From Adiantum capillus-veneris (Eukaryota; Streptophyta; Polypodiopsida; Polypodiales; Pteridaceae): a stretch of DNA of 64,000 bases. The stretch spans positions 154,145,557-154,209,556 of the forward strand of contig CM043952.1 of the NCBI GenBank assembly GCA_014529385.2. Reading direction: 5' to 3'. A program made the translations under genes and the position numbers. Shown here piece by piece: positions 34,685 through 45,644 of the stretch; position 1 is the first letter of the stretch; each line of letters opens with the position of its first letter. A model generated the notes under the pieces. It made no database searches. It was not told the origin of the DNA and worked only from the letters and a program-made list of their open reading frames with translations.

Positions 34685-37600
34685 ATATATCAGGGGTTGG
34701 TAGGTTGAGAATTTTGAGATTTCAGCGGCTTGTGATTCGTAACAACATGACATAAACAAGGCCTGGTGTAAATGCGTTTTTAAAGATCAGAAGAACTTTG
34801 CAGGAAATTGTTGCACCACGTACCTTATGTCCAGTCATGGCATATGCAAGTGCCAAGAGGAATGTGGATCTATGGTACATGTTCCATTCACCAAAGCTCA
34901 ATTATGCTTCGTTTGACAAAGCGCCATCTTTTTCACATTACAATGAATGAGGACAGTGATCTATGTGACTTGACCTTCTGTGTTCCATGTTATCGCATTC
35001 ACCATGCATGTTGCATCGTTTGTCGCACCAATTATCAAGTCGATGTTTTCATTGATCATGCAGCGCAAACCAATTGCAATCAAGTCCAGCTCGTTGATTT
35101 TAGGATATAGGAGCCACTATTGAAGTACATTTATGTTACTTCATTTGTCTTCATCTCAACCTATGTAATGTCAGTTTGACTGTATAACTTATTCAAGGAA
35201 AGGTTGTTGTAGTGTTGAACGTCTGATATATGAGTACAAAGCATCGTAGTGGAGTTGATGTATTCATGCACATGCGCTTCGGTACAATCGATCTCTTCTA
35301 CAGTTGGCTTTCTTTTGAGAATAATGGTCAATAAGTGAAGCAATTTAGGATCCATCACATGTCTTACAGAGCATGACATCTTGTAGAAAGTTGCATGTAG
35401 CCAATGGAATGATCTTGTGATATGGCATGTGTAACAAAGTACCCATGCATGATTACAAACTGGGGGTAGTTGGGCAAGATCACCAAGAAAAATAACACAT
35501 TTGTTATTGAAAGTATTTGCCAATGTACCACATGTTACGTTGACAATTTGTGTTACGATAAGGTAAAAAGTCATTCGAGTTAGCACATTGGATAGCTCGT
35601 CTATGATTATAACATCCGCCTCTATTATGTCCATATATCTCTCATCACTCTCGTGAATAGAGAGGGGAGGTATCTTGAACTGGTAATAAATTGTGGATGC
35701 AATGCTGCTAGGTCTTGTTGTTGCCACTCCAACGGATGCAGTAAGTATAACGTTCATGTTTTGTCTAGCGTATTCATATGTCAAATATCTTATTAGATGC
35801 GTTTTTCTGCTCCTCAGTGTCTCTGCCACAATGTGCTAACCATTCCTGGCGGTCAACAGTTTATTGTATATGCTCAATTGTTCCATTGTGAGTTATGAGT
35901 TACTGGCAGCAGTGAATTCCTTTAATATGTCCAATGACTTCAATCGATGGTGATCCATGGTGGAGTCATTGTCTATCAAATACATCATTGTTTCATTTTG
36001 ATGTTCGTAATGCAGTCTTCTGAAGTATCATATGGACAAGCTGATCAATTTGTTCATAACTAGCATAGTTTGTTGTATATACTCTATAATGTACATCTCC
36101 AAGTCCTCATTGCTTTGGATTAGATCCCTTCTCTAACACTCTACAAAGTAAGAGCCCATCATATTATCGAAAATAGGAGCTCGGCCTCTCTCTGGAAGTA
36201 TACATGATGCAGCAAGATGTTGTAGAAGAAGGCCTTTGTGTGGTGTCTTGGGTGGTGTTCAATGAACCTAACCAATCTTTATGATGTTTGATGGCATTGT
36301 CGTCATTGTCCAGTAAAGGTACAGGTTGTGCATTCTGTAATAATCATTTTTCAACGATGTGGTTTTTATGGCACTCGAAGAATGTTAATCTTTCAAGGGC
36401 GGTTGGTCTGGGACAAAACAAATCAACAGGGTGCATCACAACATAGGGTGCATCACAACATTGTGTGATTTGGACAAAATATGTTGTCTAAGTTCTGGAG
36501 GCGATGAATCTATGTAGAAAACACTGTCGATTTTGTTACAATTAAATTTGCAAGCAGTTCAAAGCAGCTTGTGTGGTAGAAATTAGCTTTGTCCAAAGAG
36601 CAACAGCTATCAATTGTAGTTTAATCTTGTCGAGTCCTTCCAAGCCCAATTTTGCGACTGTCTTTGTAGATATGTTTAATATTCTAATTGTTTCAATCTT
36701 CATTGTGTACTTGAACAAATTATATGATATTGATGATTTTGTGACGCATTGGATATTTATATGAGCATCCCAAAGGAGAAGAACAATTACATGGTAAGGA
36801 ATCACATTTCAATCTTCATAAGTTGTTCGATAGTACATCCGCTTCAATGAATGAGGATCTAAAGTTAAATGGGGGTTTGGTTGGATATCATACAGAAATC
36901 TATATTTGTACTTGCCATTGTTGTTGTGCACGTGACATGTACCACGACACACGTACATTTGCTTCTTAAGGATGAACTCTCAAAGTGTCCTTGCATACGT
37001 GTCATTGACAAGTGCAACAGGAATATGAGCCAAAATCTTTGATGTTGTTTGCTTGATGTCGTTCTCATCCACCCACAAAATGACATGGACATGAAGTTAT
37101 CCCTTGTTTTGGATCTCATACCGCACAAGGTGGTGATGAATGCGGCCTAGGATTTGACTTCCCTACAAGATGTAGTGATTCATGAACTGTTTTAATCGAT
37201 TGTGGAAGAGCAACGCACATTCAATTGGACAATCAGAGAACTTTGGGTTGAATGCTAGAGTTATGTTCTCGATTGTACGTACCTCGTTCCATTTTCTGGC
37301 AATCACTTCATCAGGTGTGAATGTAATAAATATGTTTGGTAAAATTTATTTATCAACCATGCTGATCAAGTCCTTCAAAGAACGTATGTGCCAAGATAGA
37401 CTACCAGCAATCGTCAACTGGAAGGTTGAAGCAAAGTATGTTTCGATGGCTTCCATATTGCTTGCATTTATGTGTGCACTTTTATACTTGTCATATCTCT
37501 CTGCAGAATGGTAGTTGTTGTGTTGTTTGTGATCAATATCATCTGCTTCAACTGGTACACTACCATGAGATATGGCTTGTATAATGTATTGAAAGAGAAT

Positions 37601-38397
37601 AGGGAGTGGATTCTCATTCCAATTTAGTCACACTGAATAAAATATATCCATTGTACCGACCATGTCCATACAAATATAAAAACGAAAAAAACAATCGACT
37701 CTATTGTGATGTCTTTGAAGTCTTGACATCTTGCTTGGCAAGCCATCGTACATGAAGGAAGAACTGCAGCTAAGAAGTACATATCCATTGTGAAGCTGTA
37801 TGGAGACAAACTCATGTGTATCAGGTGTGGTATATGCGTGTCGTCTTCATAGCTGAGCCAATGTTTCCAGAATCGAGAAACTGCTTTCGTTTTGGATTTA
37901 TTCCATCAAGTCAAAGAGTTGTACCTCTAAATGGTGACAAATCATTTCTCCTAGAGCTTCTTCTGACAATATGCACAATCCTATTGTTTTGTGTAGTCGT
38001 TTGGCCATGCACTTATGTAGTCAGGTGCATGGATGACAACATATCTTGGATGGGAATTGAATGTTTTACAAGAAGTACAAGTCGTCCATGAGTGTTTAAC
38101 TTCTACGGGTTGCAAAGTGCCAAGCAATAATACTGAATTGAGTGCAGCAAGACTATATATTTCATTTGTCTAATGATTGTGTTTATCATTATATGTGAGG
38201 TATGTTATTGCGGAGGAGGGACATATTTCTAGATCATGACAAAGAATGCCATACTGCATGGTCCAATCTTTATAAATTTCAATAATTTCAAACCATGACC
38301 TAGCCTATGGACGGTGAGCTAGTTTCAATCTCATTGCAGCTCGCTCCCTAGCTTTTTGACGCTTGGATTGTAGTCTTGTAGGTCTTGAGAACCTCAT
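34685..38397 (-). pseudogene. Helitron Rep-Pif1 helicase protein relic
   Basis: Minus-strand pieces follow the order of RepHel proteins. ATG at 38,397 opens a basic N-terminus (MRFSRPTRLQSKRQKARERA). At about 37,350-37,320 comes PNIFITFTPDEV. The HUH nuclease motif is at about 37,080 (LHVHVILWVDEND), and the tyrosine motif at about 36,728-36,690 (SYNLFKYTMK, after VIVLLLWDAHINIQ). A linker motif RPTALERLTFFEC lies near 36,400. The Pif1-type helicase follows: EQLSIYNKLL at about 35,880, a P-loop decayed to LRSRKTHL, ADVIIIDELSN (Walker B), CVIFLGDLAQLPPV, and LAYAMTGHKVRGATI near 34,850. At least eight stops or frame changes break it. Intact relatives mobilise DNA by rolling-circle replication. 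Confidence 0.82.
35161..35880 (-). pseudogene. Pif1-like helicase N-terminal half (part of the Helitron)
   Basis: This is the longest open piece of the Helitron, 222 codons from 35,829 and extendable upstream through one stop to about 35,880. Motif I should read GxxGTGKT but is AETLRSRKT: lysine and threonine remain and the glycines are gone. Motif Ia survives as ASVGVATTRP, motif II as IIIDELSN and motif III as GDLAQLPPV. The tail TTMLCTHISDVQHYN matches the T-ILCTH-xxV-xxYN segment of Helitron helicases. It then breaks, and the last helicase motifs are found in another frame near 34,850-34,750. Confidence 0.82.
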
Positions 38398-39069
38398 ATT
38401 GAGACCTAGTATGGGAGAGACGAGGATGTATATAGTATTGCATCAATTATTTAGGACTAAAGTAAAGATACACAAGGTACATTCACTACTATAATGAACT
38501 ACCTGCATTGGGCTACCGTATGTAAAGATATGCGTGTCTAATTAATATGTGCAGATGTTGATCGACATCAAGTGTATACTTCTAAAAACATTATGTAGGT
38601 AAAGCAAACCAAAGGAAGCACTATGCAAAATTCTAAGAGAAGAAAAATGGATAAAGCATCAATCGATTGCAATAAGAAATGAAATGCTTTACTAACCTAG
38701 CAATGTTCTATAGGTGTATTTTGATTATCCAAGCTATAGGCCGATCTTTGATTCAAGCTACAGAAAAGCAATGTGAATAGTTAAACATTTCATCTTGCAA
38801 TGACGCATTACAAGCTGAAAAACTAAGTATACAGTGTATGTCATGCAGAAGTGTCATACAAAAGTATGGTGGAGGGTTGGCATTGTTCTCTCTCTAGAAA
38901 TCAAAGAAACGAAAGTCGTGCCTTGCCCGGTAGGATTTATGTGTTGGGCCAAGCAAACGCATAGGCATAGGGAATTGGATGCAGATAACGGACATTGCAA
39001 TGTCGTCAAGCAAGAGTCGTGTTTGTGCAGTCGAAACGTCCACTGTTGTGAATATATGTCCTCTCTGTC
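38398..39069. other. Gene-free stretch
   Basis: Should contain the 5' end of the minus-strand Helitron, but a TC terminus was not identified. Small frames at 38,834-39,088 are unrecognised. Confidence 0.45.
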
Positions 39070-39089
39070 AGACACAAAAAGGAGTTAAG

Positions 39090-39960
39090 ACGGACGTCTA
39101 TCGCTTAGTGTTGGACATCGCCTCCACCAATGCCCAATCGATGGCTTGAAATTGCAATGCCACAATCTTTTCCGCCTCCATCACCTCGGCGTCAGATGTC
39201 TTTTTCACCAGTCCTCTCATGCATCAAGGAGCGTACAACGTCATCACCTGAAACGCGAGACTTGTAAAGTGTAAGGGAAACCATCTATCCTGGACGTGTT
39301 ACCGATGATAGACTAAAAAGAAATCTTGCCAAGGGTAGCTAGCTAGAAACTAGACGGTAACAAAAATGTTGGAAAAAGAAAGACATGGGAGGGTTGTGGG
39401 GCGGATGCATAGTTTCCTCGCAAGTAACTACTAGGCAAAATCATAGGAGTTTACATGATGATTCGTGGTAGCACCGTGCTTCACTAGGTTCCACTAGGGC
39501 TTTCGAATTGAGAACTCATGTTTACAATAAACCCTACACTGTGTATAACGTAGAACATAAAAAAAGCTCTGCTTCTCTTTAAGTTTAATCAATATCTTGT
39601 ATCTTTTGTATTTGTATGACAACCTATTAATCGACTCTTTGAATTATAAATACTTACAAAAGAGTGGTATACATCTTATTGAGCGCCCCAATACTCTAAA
39701 TTGTTGTAGCCAACGCTTTCATGTAGAAGTTGTTTGTCTCGCGTGTTTTCCCTAATCATCTGTCGTTAAGCACTGAGATACGCCCCCCTCTCCCCGGAGA
39801 AAGAGAGGATGAGGGGCTAGTTGGTGAAGTTAAAGACGTGAGAGGCAAGATGATGGAGGCGGAAAAGGCTGTGGTGTTGCAATTTCAAGTCATTGACCAG
39901 GCATTACTGGAGGTGATGTCCAACACAAAGCCGTTGACATCCGATTATACTGTGATGACT
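39090..39960. repeat. Inverted duplication of a coding-like segment
   Basis: The plus-strand segment 39,821-39,945 (contains GATGGAGGCGGAAAAG, TTGCAATTTCAAG and GATGTCCAACAC) recurs as its reverse complement at about 39,100-39,226. Both copies encode, on opposite strands, the peptide pattern EAEK-V-LQFQ-ID-AL-E-MSNTK. The copies are separated by about 600 bp that holds no recognised gene. The family is unknown. It could be an inverted piece of a host or transposon gene. Confidence 0.7.
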
Positions 39961-40119
39961 AGCAACCACATCAACTACCTACCTCTGCAATTTTCGAAAA
40001 GAAAGCTCAAAGAATTGGAAGTTATCTTTCACAAAATTGTGCTACTAATGCCAAGTTCGACGACCTTCCCGTCCATTGCAAAAGGAGTTATGGTTGTTTT
40101 TATACATGTTGATGGATGA
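39730..40119 (+). CDS. Hypothetical protein, contains the inverted-duplicated segment
   Basis: A 129-codon plus-strand frame (starts MFVSRVFPNHLSL, ends VVFIHVDG). Its middle (EAEKAVVLQFQVIDQALLEV) is conserved at the peptide level in the inverted copy at 39.1 kb, which hints that the frame once was coding. No domain is recognised. It may be an exon or a relic. Confidence 0.25.
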   Translation: MFVSRVFPNHLSLSTEIRPPLPGEREDEGLVGEVKDVRGKMMEAEKAVVLQFQVIDQALLEVMSNTKPLTSDYTVMTSNHINYLPLQFSKRKLKELEVIFHKIVLLMPSSTTFPSIAKGVMVVFIHVDG

Positions 40120-42130
40120 AGCATCTTGCAAACCATATTTGCATTCAATTAAAATTTGATTAGGGGAAATTGGCTTAAGCCATCAAACCAAAATAGGTTC
40201 TCCAACCAAGTTGTAATCTTTTTACATATTTTGAGCAACTTCACAGTTAAAGGGCTCGAGGTTGCTATTTCATAGCCCACGCTCTTCTTGCCAACATCTA
40301 CTACATGCAATTGCCAATGTCTACTACTTGATGCTACTGGCTGCCATCTCTAGCTTCTCTCGCTTCCACAAGGTTGCTTGCATGCTGCTCGCTTCTGCTT
40401 TTGGTGTCTGGCTGGCTAGTTGCTCAACTAGTCTTCTCAGTTGCCACTAGACTCCCACCTTCTACAAGACTTCTACTGCAAATCTTATGCACCCATATTG
40501 ATCACCTCCGGCACCGCACGACACTTAGTGCCTCTTTACTTGCAACGTTTCCAACTTCTCATTGCTCTTGGCTACGACACCGATGTTGAACTCTGCTAAG
40601 ACTATGAGAACAACGGATGCTGGCTCCTAGCTCTATGCAGACCTTCAAAAGCTTTCAGCACACATGCGCAACTATATTTGACAATGTTGTTTACTTGGTT
40701 TTTTTTAATTTGTTGAGGACACGCCTCCACCCTCATCCACCTACAACTCACGCCCTCACCTCTACTTCTCCCTCACCTCTCCCTCGCTCTTTAGCCTCTC
40801 GCTCTCTCACCTCTTCCTCATCCTCACCTTGGCCTTCTCTCCCCTTTTGTGCTTGATATTCAGAGTAACACTGATGATGATATGATGGCAGCGAGATTGT
40901 TGCTAGAAGAGCATTATTATGCCAGTAATGACGATGCTGGAGGATGTAGAACCGACGTCGTGTGGATAATGAAGATGATCTCAAGAAGAGCATGCAATGT
41001 AGACGACAACAGACTTCAGTCAGACACAAACACAACAATGCCAACAACATCCACACGCACATCTGCAAGAAACAATAGTGGGCAGAGACTACTTGGGCAT
41101 TTTTTAATATAGCGACTGCGACTGGCTTGGCTTACAACTAGTTTATAGCAACAGAGCAGATTATATATAGCTGCAGAGTGTGATCAAAAGCTCACTGTTT
41201 TTGTTTTCTTCTTATTGATTGTTGGGGATCTATGGTCACAATTGAGCCATTATTGATTGGGGATCTATGGTCAAGACTGAGCCAAATGGCTCAATCCCCT
41301 GGCCTTATTTGAAAAAAGGAGCTTTGGTTCAACAAGTAACAAAATACATGGAATGGTATGTAATATTGCTTGTCTATGCATGTCGGATGTACTAAGCCGA
41401 GATTCCACCATCGGGCAAATGTAGACCTTTAGTGAGGTATGTAAGCTGAAGCATACAAGTCTTATCATTCACAAATCCAACCCAAAAAGATATTTCTTCT
41501 TCTTTCAAAACGAGACTCAAGTAAAATAATGTGATTTGGTTTGTCACTAACGAGTAGAAGCCAACACACCAATGCACAAAGCGAACCCCCCCCCCCCCCC
41601 CCCCTCTTCCCTTCTCTAAAACACACTTTTTTTTTAGTAATGTCCCCCAAAACACACCCACAGAGACTAGGAGTTCACATAAGTAAGTCTCTCCGTGATG
41701 AAGATTTCAGTAACAAGAAATCTACTGCCTTCTTGCAGGGGGGGAGCTCTTACTATTTTCTTTTCACCCACATGACACGACTTGAGAAAAGCATGCCCTT
41801 TTCACACCCAAATTCACGCTCTTCTGAAAGCTCCCACATGGCAAAACAGTGGGAACCGATCGTACAACCAAGGTGCCACAACAAAACATATAATTTAAAT
41901 AATAGATCGGATAAGGTATTGGACTTGTGACCTTTTATCTGCACTCATTAAAAAAAATGGAAGCAGGATAAATCCCACTAATGAAATGCAGCTCTGAATA
42001 ATAACCAGTCCCTCACACTGAGGAAGACTGTGTGCGGAAAAACCTCCCTAAAAAATGGATGCCATTGATTAAATTTAGATATAAATTGGTAGTGACAGAA
42101 TCTGTGGCATAGGGCAGTGGGCGCACTCAG
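40120..42130. other. Gene-poor stretch downstream of the Hsp110-like exon
   Basis: Pyrimidine-rich around 40,740-40,850. A frame at 40,849-41,112 (DDDMMAARLLLEEHYY) looks protein-like but is unassigned. GGGGATCTATGGTCA is repeated at about 41,224 and 41,259. A C-run lies at 41,587-41,604. The last few hundred bases before 42,136 would be the 3' UTR of the minus-strand gene. Confidence 0.45.
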
Positions 42131-42135
42131 AAGAC

Positions 42136-42328
42136 CTAGACCTCCATCGCTTCTCCTGGATCTACATTATCGGCTTCCATTGGCTCCCCAGACCCGGTAC
42201 TCTCCGTCCCGGCTCCATCTGCAGCACTTTTTTCCCCATCCTTGCCTGCTGTTGATTTGGGTTCCGGAGATGAAGGGGCAGGTTTTGGAGGAGGTGGTCG
42301 TGGCTTCATCATCACAGGCTTGCAAATC
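42136..42328 (-). CDS. Terminal exon of a plant Hsp70/Hsp110-like gene
   Basis: On the minus strand a pyrimidine-rich tract ending TTTGCAG (acceptor AG at 42,329-42,330) precedes a 193-bp exon encoding ICKPVMMKPRPPPPKP, then an acidic Ala/Ser/Gly-rich tail with GSGEPMEADN and a stop at 42,136-42,138. Plant Hsp110-class Hsp70s end in a CRPIMTKPKP-like segment and an EPMETE-like tail, which is the basis of the call. The exon is GC-richer than its surroundings. Upstream exons were not found in the next kilobases, which are filled by a MITE and an LTR element, so either the intron is very long or this is an isolated gene scrap. Family members are cytosolic nucleotide-exchange chaperones. Confidence 0.55.
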
Positions 42329-42421
42329 CTGCAAAGGGGAAATAAGCAGAAGAAGAAAAATTGAGCACTGCAGCTAAATAAATTGCAAACATTGATAACT
42401 TCTAGTGTAAAATGGCATGTC

Positions 42422-42425
<4 letters not shown>

Positions 42426-42473
<48 letters not shown>
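42426..42473. repeat. (AG)n microsatellite
   Basis: Twenty-four AG units in the presumed intron upstream of the Hsp110-like exon. Confidence 0.96.
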
Positions 42474-42478
<5 letters not shown>

Positions 42479-42536
42479 GTACAACGACCCAAGGCATCAA
42501 AGCCTGCTGAGAAGAAAACCCTAGCCCTAGGACTAA

Positions 42537-42556
42537 CCCCCCCCCCCCCCCCCCCC
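42537..42556. repeat. C homopolymer
   Basis: Twenty C residues immediately left of the MITE. A second run (43,102-43,114) lies at its right edge. Confidence 0.95.
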
Positions 42557-42560
42557 TCTT

Positions 42561-42846
42561 TGTGTTACCGGGGAACGCCTATTTGGAGGGGTAACGCCGG
42601 AACGGCGTTCCAAGCATGTGGCAATCTCTGGAACGACTCGGCGGACAAGCAGGTGAAACCAAAACCAGCCAGATTTTCAGATTTTAGTTTTTCTATCCTG
42701 TGAGCCTCCCCCTTATAAAATGCCCCTCCCCTCACCCCTTACCTTCACAATGCACACAAGCTTTCAAGGGCCAACCCTCTCGAGTCTCGACTCTCAAGCT
42801 CTAGCCTCTTTCAAGCTCTCAACTCTACAAGGCTACATAGTACAAG

Positions 42847-42892
<46 letters not shown>

Positions 42893-43101
42893 GTCTACAC
42901 GATGACGACACACGTTTGCCATAGTAAGGTTGAATGGTCTTCAAATCAAGTTTTCTACGAGTATTATATTTAATCACACAGACTGAAATTGCATCATTTG
43001 GATGTTTTTGACGCCTCCCATTCCGCGCCATTCCTATTCCGGACCCCTCTGCTGTTCCCCCCGTTCCGCCGTGATCCCGTCGCCAATCCCGTTCCGTGTA
43101 T
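42561..43101 (+). mobile_element. MITE derived from the 45.8-49.1 kb hAT element
   Basis: About 540 bp. Its left part (TGTGTTACCGGGGAACG, a TATAAAA box at 42,714-42,720, a CCCCTCCCCTCACCCCTTACC leader, tandem CTCTCAAGCTC text) parallels the hAT 5' end and leader at 45,8xx-46,28x. Its right part (AAGGTTGAATGGTCTTCA, GCATCATTTGG, ATTCCGG/CCCGTTCCG end) parallels the hAT 3' end at 48,843-49,045. The transposase is entirely missing. Ends are imperfect inverted repeats (GTTACCGGGGAACG versus GATACACGGAACG). A target duplication is hidden in the flanking C-runs. It contains a (CT)n tract at 42,849-42,889. Confidence 0.82.
42849..42889. repeat. (CT)n microsatellite inside the MITE
   Basis: About 20 CT units at the position where the parental hAT leader has only short CTCTCTCT runs. 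Confidence 0.95.
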
Positions 43102-43139
43102 CCCCCCCCCCCCCAAACCAGAGTTTCAACCGCATATTT

Positions 43140-43830
43140 GGAATAGTAGTTTGGGTGTTGTTTTGAGTGAGTGGTGCATACATCCCCACCCTTAGATTGA
43201 TTCTTCACCAATCTCTCACGTAGAATCCTCCTTGCCTCATCTCTCTTCCTACCCTGCATGGAGGGGTTTGTTTTGTATGTGGCAGAGCAGGTCATATGGC
43301 AGCTGGATACACTAGTATAATAGTGTCTCCAACACAGACAACATACACAGCATGAGGGAGACGGGCAAAGTTGGGATCTAGAAGATCAGACGCTGAGACT
43401 TGAGAGAGCCAAGAGGAAATAAGCCAAGAAGAGGAGGCGTCGGCAACAGAGGCAGACAAAGATGCCTCCACATCAATGGCTATACTAGCATACGGACACT
43501 CCACAAGATCCACCACTTCAGGCGTCTTCTTCTTCAGCATAGATACCTCCTGTTTTTTTCCTGAGCCTGACATAAATGGTATTCCTCTCGCTGTGCTCAA
43601 GCACAGTATGAGGAGACCTCCACTTCTTGGACGTGGATGTAAATGTACATGTTAGGAGATCCAAGAGATTGATAATGTCACAAAGTGATGACATCGCATG
43701 ACCATCTGGCAGAGAAATGGCCAAGTGGACAAGAGAAACTGAACAGACTAACTTGAAGAACTTATGAAGCACCGGGCGTGGGGCCCGAAACCCTAAAAGA
43801 CAGAAGCTCAAACCTTGAAAGGGATTTCCG
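43140..43830 (-). other. Coding-like unrecognised stretch
   Basis: Minus-strand frames 43,600-43,292 and 44,048-43,518 look protein-like in their middle (SLVHLAISLPDGHAMSSLC, and DASSSWLISSWLSQVSASDL) but match no family I know and shift frame near 43,560. This could be part of the host gene on this strand or another relic. Confidence 0.25.
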
Positions 43831-43833
43831 TAA

Positions 43834-44337
43834 AATGTTGGCATGCTGAGATCGTATGGATGCGGACGTGGCAAGGCCGTACAAAATTTCCACGATTTGC
43901 GTGGCAAGTGCCACAGGGCAAGCTGTACGGATTCCCGAAAATTATGCTGGCTGCTTTTGGGAAACTCCAACGCTAGCTTTTGGGGACCAGAGCTTTTGGG
44001 TGAAAGTGCTTTTGAACTGATTGCTTTTGGGGCTCTGCTTTTGGGCATCCCACGTATTGTTTATAAGAGCCTCCAGCGCTAGCTTTTGGGAACCAGAGAT
44101 TTTGGGTGCGAGTGCTTTCGAACTGATTGCTTTTGGGGCTCTACTCTTGGGCATCCCACATACCCTTGGGGCCTCACTCTGCAGAGTATCTGGACGCAAA
44201 GTCTGAGAACAGAGGTCCCTCGAGAGTTGTACTTTGCAATGATTAATGATACTCTCTCTATTAAAGCTCAGTGACTTTAAAGTTTTTGTTCGTGTGTTGC
44301 TATTGATTTCTCGCTTGGAGTGTCCAAGCTTGTTACA
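43834..44337 (+). repeat. 5' LTR of gypsy element 1
   Basis: The right boundary is fixed by GTTACA before the primer-binding site. The left boundary (about 43,834, TGTTGGCA) is a guess. It contains a 106-bp tandem duplication: units start CTCCAACGCTAGCTTTTGGG-like at 43,965 and again at 44,071. Confidence 0.6.
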
Positions 44338-44338
44338 A

Positions 44339-44350
44339 TGGTATCAGAGC
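44339..44350 (+). promoter_or_regulatory. Primer-binding site (tRNA-iMet type)
   Basis: TGGTATCAGAGC, canonical, two bases after the LTR end. Confidence 0.9.
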
Positions 44351-44548
44351 TCAGAAAGATTCTTCTTTTATGGAGGATCCGATCCTTTTTGAAGCACACG
44401 CAGTTTTTGTGAGAGAATCTTCGTGCCGCGACACCGGACTTATTAGTCAATTGTCACCCCCACCCTTACTTTATCCTACATCGGGCGCGCTCCCGTCTTC
44501 ATCGCTGTGTCTTACAAGGCTTAAACCATAAAGAACCCTGTATTACAC

Positions 44549-44960
44549 ATGTGTTTTTGCAGAGAATCTGACAGAGATAACACCTCTCGATGGGCAGGCA
44601 AAGAAAAGTTAAAATCTAGAGCGGGAACGGAAGAAAAGAATGACAAACTCTTGGCGGAAAAGTTTGTCAAAGCGGAGTACAAACGTCAACTACAGGTTGA
44701 TACATGTGCGAAAAGATTGATCAAGTACTCCAAAGACCCGAGATTTGCAAAATATCTGAAGAATTACCTGATTGATGACACTTACTTGAGATGGCAGCTA
44801 AAAGGACAGACGAGTGCCCAAAAAAAAAGCGGATCAGGTACTCGCAGAAAGAGCTGGACAAAACTCTTGAAAAGAAGATGAACCAGAGGACCACCAGAAG
44901 ATACGCCAACGAGTTACAAAGCAGCAACCATGCGTGGAAGAAAAGGAAAGACCAAAACAA
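44549..44960 (+). pseudogene. Gag fragment of gypsy element 1
   Basis: A 110-codon frame, lysine-rich, containing KDPRFAKYLKNYLIDDTYLR, which parallels KDPKFAKYMSQTFFDEMHTQ in element 2. A later piece in another frame reads NELQSSNHAWKKRKDQNKTS and joins directly to the text that in element 2 stands 1 kb further on, beyond the zinc knuckle. This marks an internal deletion. Confidence 0.65.
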
Positions 44961-44989
44961 GACTAGTACCAGATTTTGAAGGGGACCGC

Positions 44990-45644
44990 CAACCCTGACC
45001 AATTGAACGAAAGTACTAAACTTTGCAAAGCATGAAGCAAAGTGCCAAACCAAGAAGCCCTTATCTTCTTTGATGGAGAAGCCAAGGCCAACTTCATTTC
45101 AACCGAATTGTTGGCTTGACTTGGAATTACGCTCGAGGAAATGGGGCCACCGGCAGAGGCTGTTCTAGAGGCACCCGAACAGGATGTTGCCATTACACCT
45201 GTCATTGGCAAAATACGTTTGCATTGTCATGGGTATTTAGGGTAGGACGACTTTTACATCATGCCTTTGGAAGGGTGTACAGTGTTGTGGTCGATTATAG
45301 GGCGAGGAAGGACATCTTGAAGAATGAGAAGGGCAAAGAGATTGTACTTGATGTAATTATAGGGCGAGGAAGGACATCTTGAAGAATGAGAAGGACAAAG
45401 AGATTGTACTTGATGTAAAACTGAAAGGCGAATCTATCCCACTTCATGAAATCCAGTCTTTTTGTTTATTCGATTTTCTTGAAAGAGTTGAAGGATGATT
45501 AAGGTCGAATATGTCAAACCTTGAAAAAAGAACGACAAGATTTTTTGCAAGGTCAAGCTGATTGTTTCTGAGGGCTTACCAAGCGAGTTGCCTCATTCAC
45601 GTCCTGAAGATCACACAATTGATTTGATTCCGGATAGTACATCT
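44990..45644 (+). pseudogene. Protease and RT-leader fragment of gypsy element 1
   Basis: Frames give ALIFFDGEAKANFIS (active-site region, D-G-E in place of D-T-G), DVAITPVIGKIRLHCHGYLG and DDFYIMPLEG, all with close counterparts in element 2. A 63-bp tandem duplication occupies about 45,294-45,418 (GGGCGAGGAAGGACATCTTG twice). The sequence then parallels SEGLPSELP and EDHTIDLIL of element 2. Confidence 0.7.

Larger units (their letters stand above)
43834..45644 (+). mobile_element. Gypsy element 1, left part (LTR, gag, protease)
   Basis: A 5' LTR ending GTTACA at 44,337 is followed by the primer-binding site, a gag fragment, a protease fragment and the start of the RT region. It belongs to the same family as element 2 (59.3-63.05 kb): the LTR ends, TGTCCAAGC(T/C)TGTTACA, and gag text match. 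It lacks about 1 kb of gag, including the zinc knuckle, relative to element 2. A hAT element inserted at 45,804 splits it from its RT piece at 49,060. Confidence 0.75.

Noticed and set aside
40849-41112. Possible N-terminus of a PIF/Harbinger-type transposase (DDDMMAARLLLEEHYY)
   Set aside because: Resemblance is only to an acidic, low-information segment. No DDE or nuclease motif follows.
42117-42377. 86-codon plus-strand frame (LLDLHYRLPLAP...)
   Set aside because: Antisense shadow of the Hsp110-like exon, which has splice and family evidence.
43834-44199. Frames repeating KAISSKAL/SPKSSGPQKLAL on the minus strand
   Set aside because: They come from the 106-bp tandem duplication in the LTR of gypsy element 1.
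44339-44350. tRNA-like sequence TGGTATCAGAGC (also at 59,848 and, with one change, 26,586)
   Set aside because: Each is a 12-base primer-binding site next to an LTR, complementary to a tRNA 3' end. No tRNA gene surrounds it.
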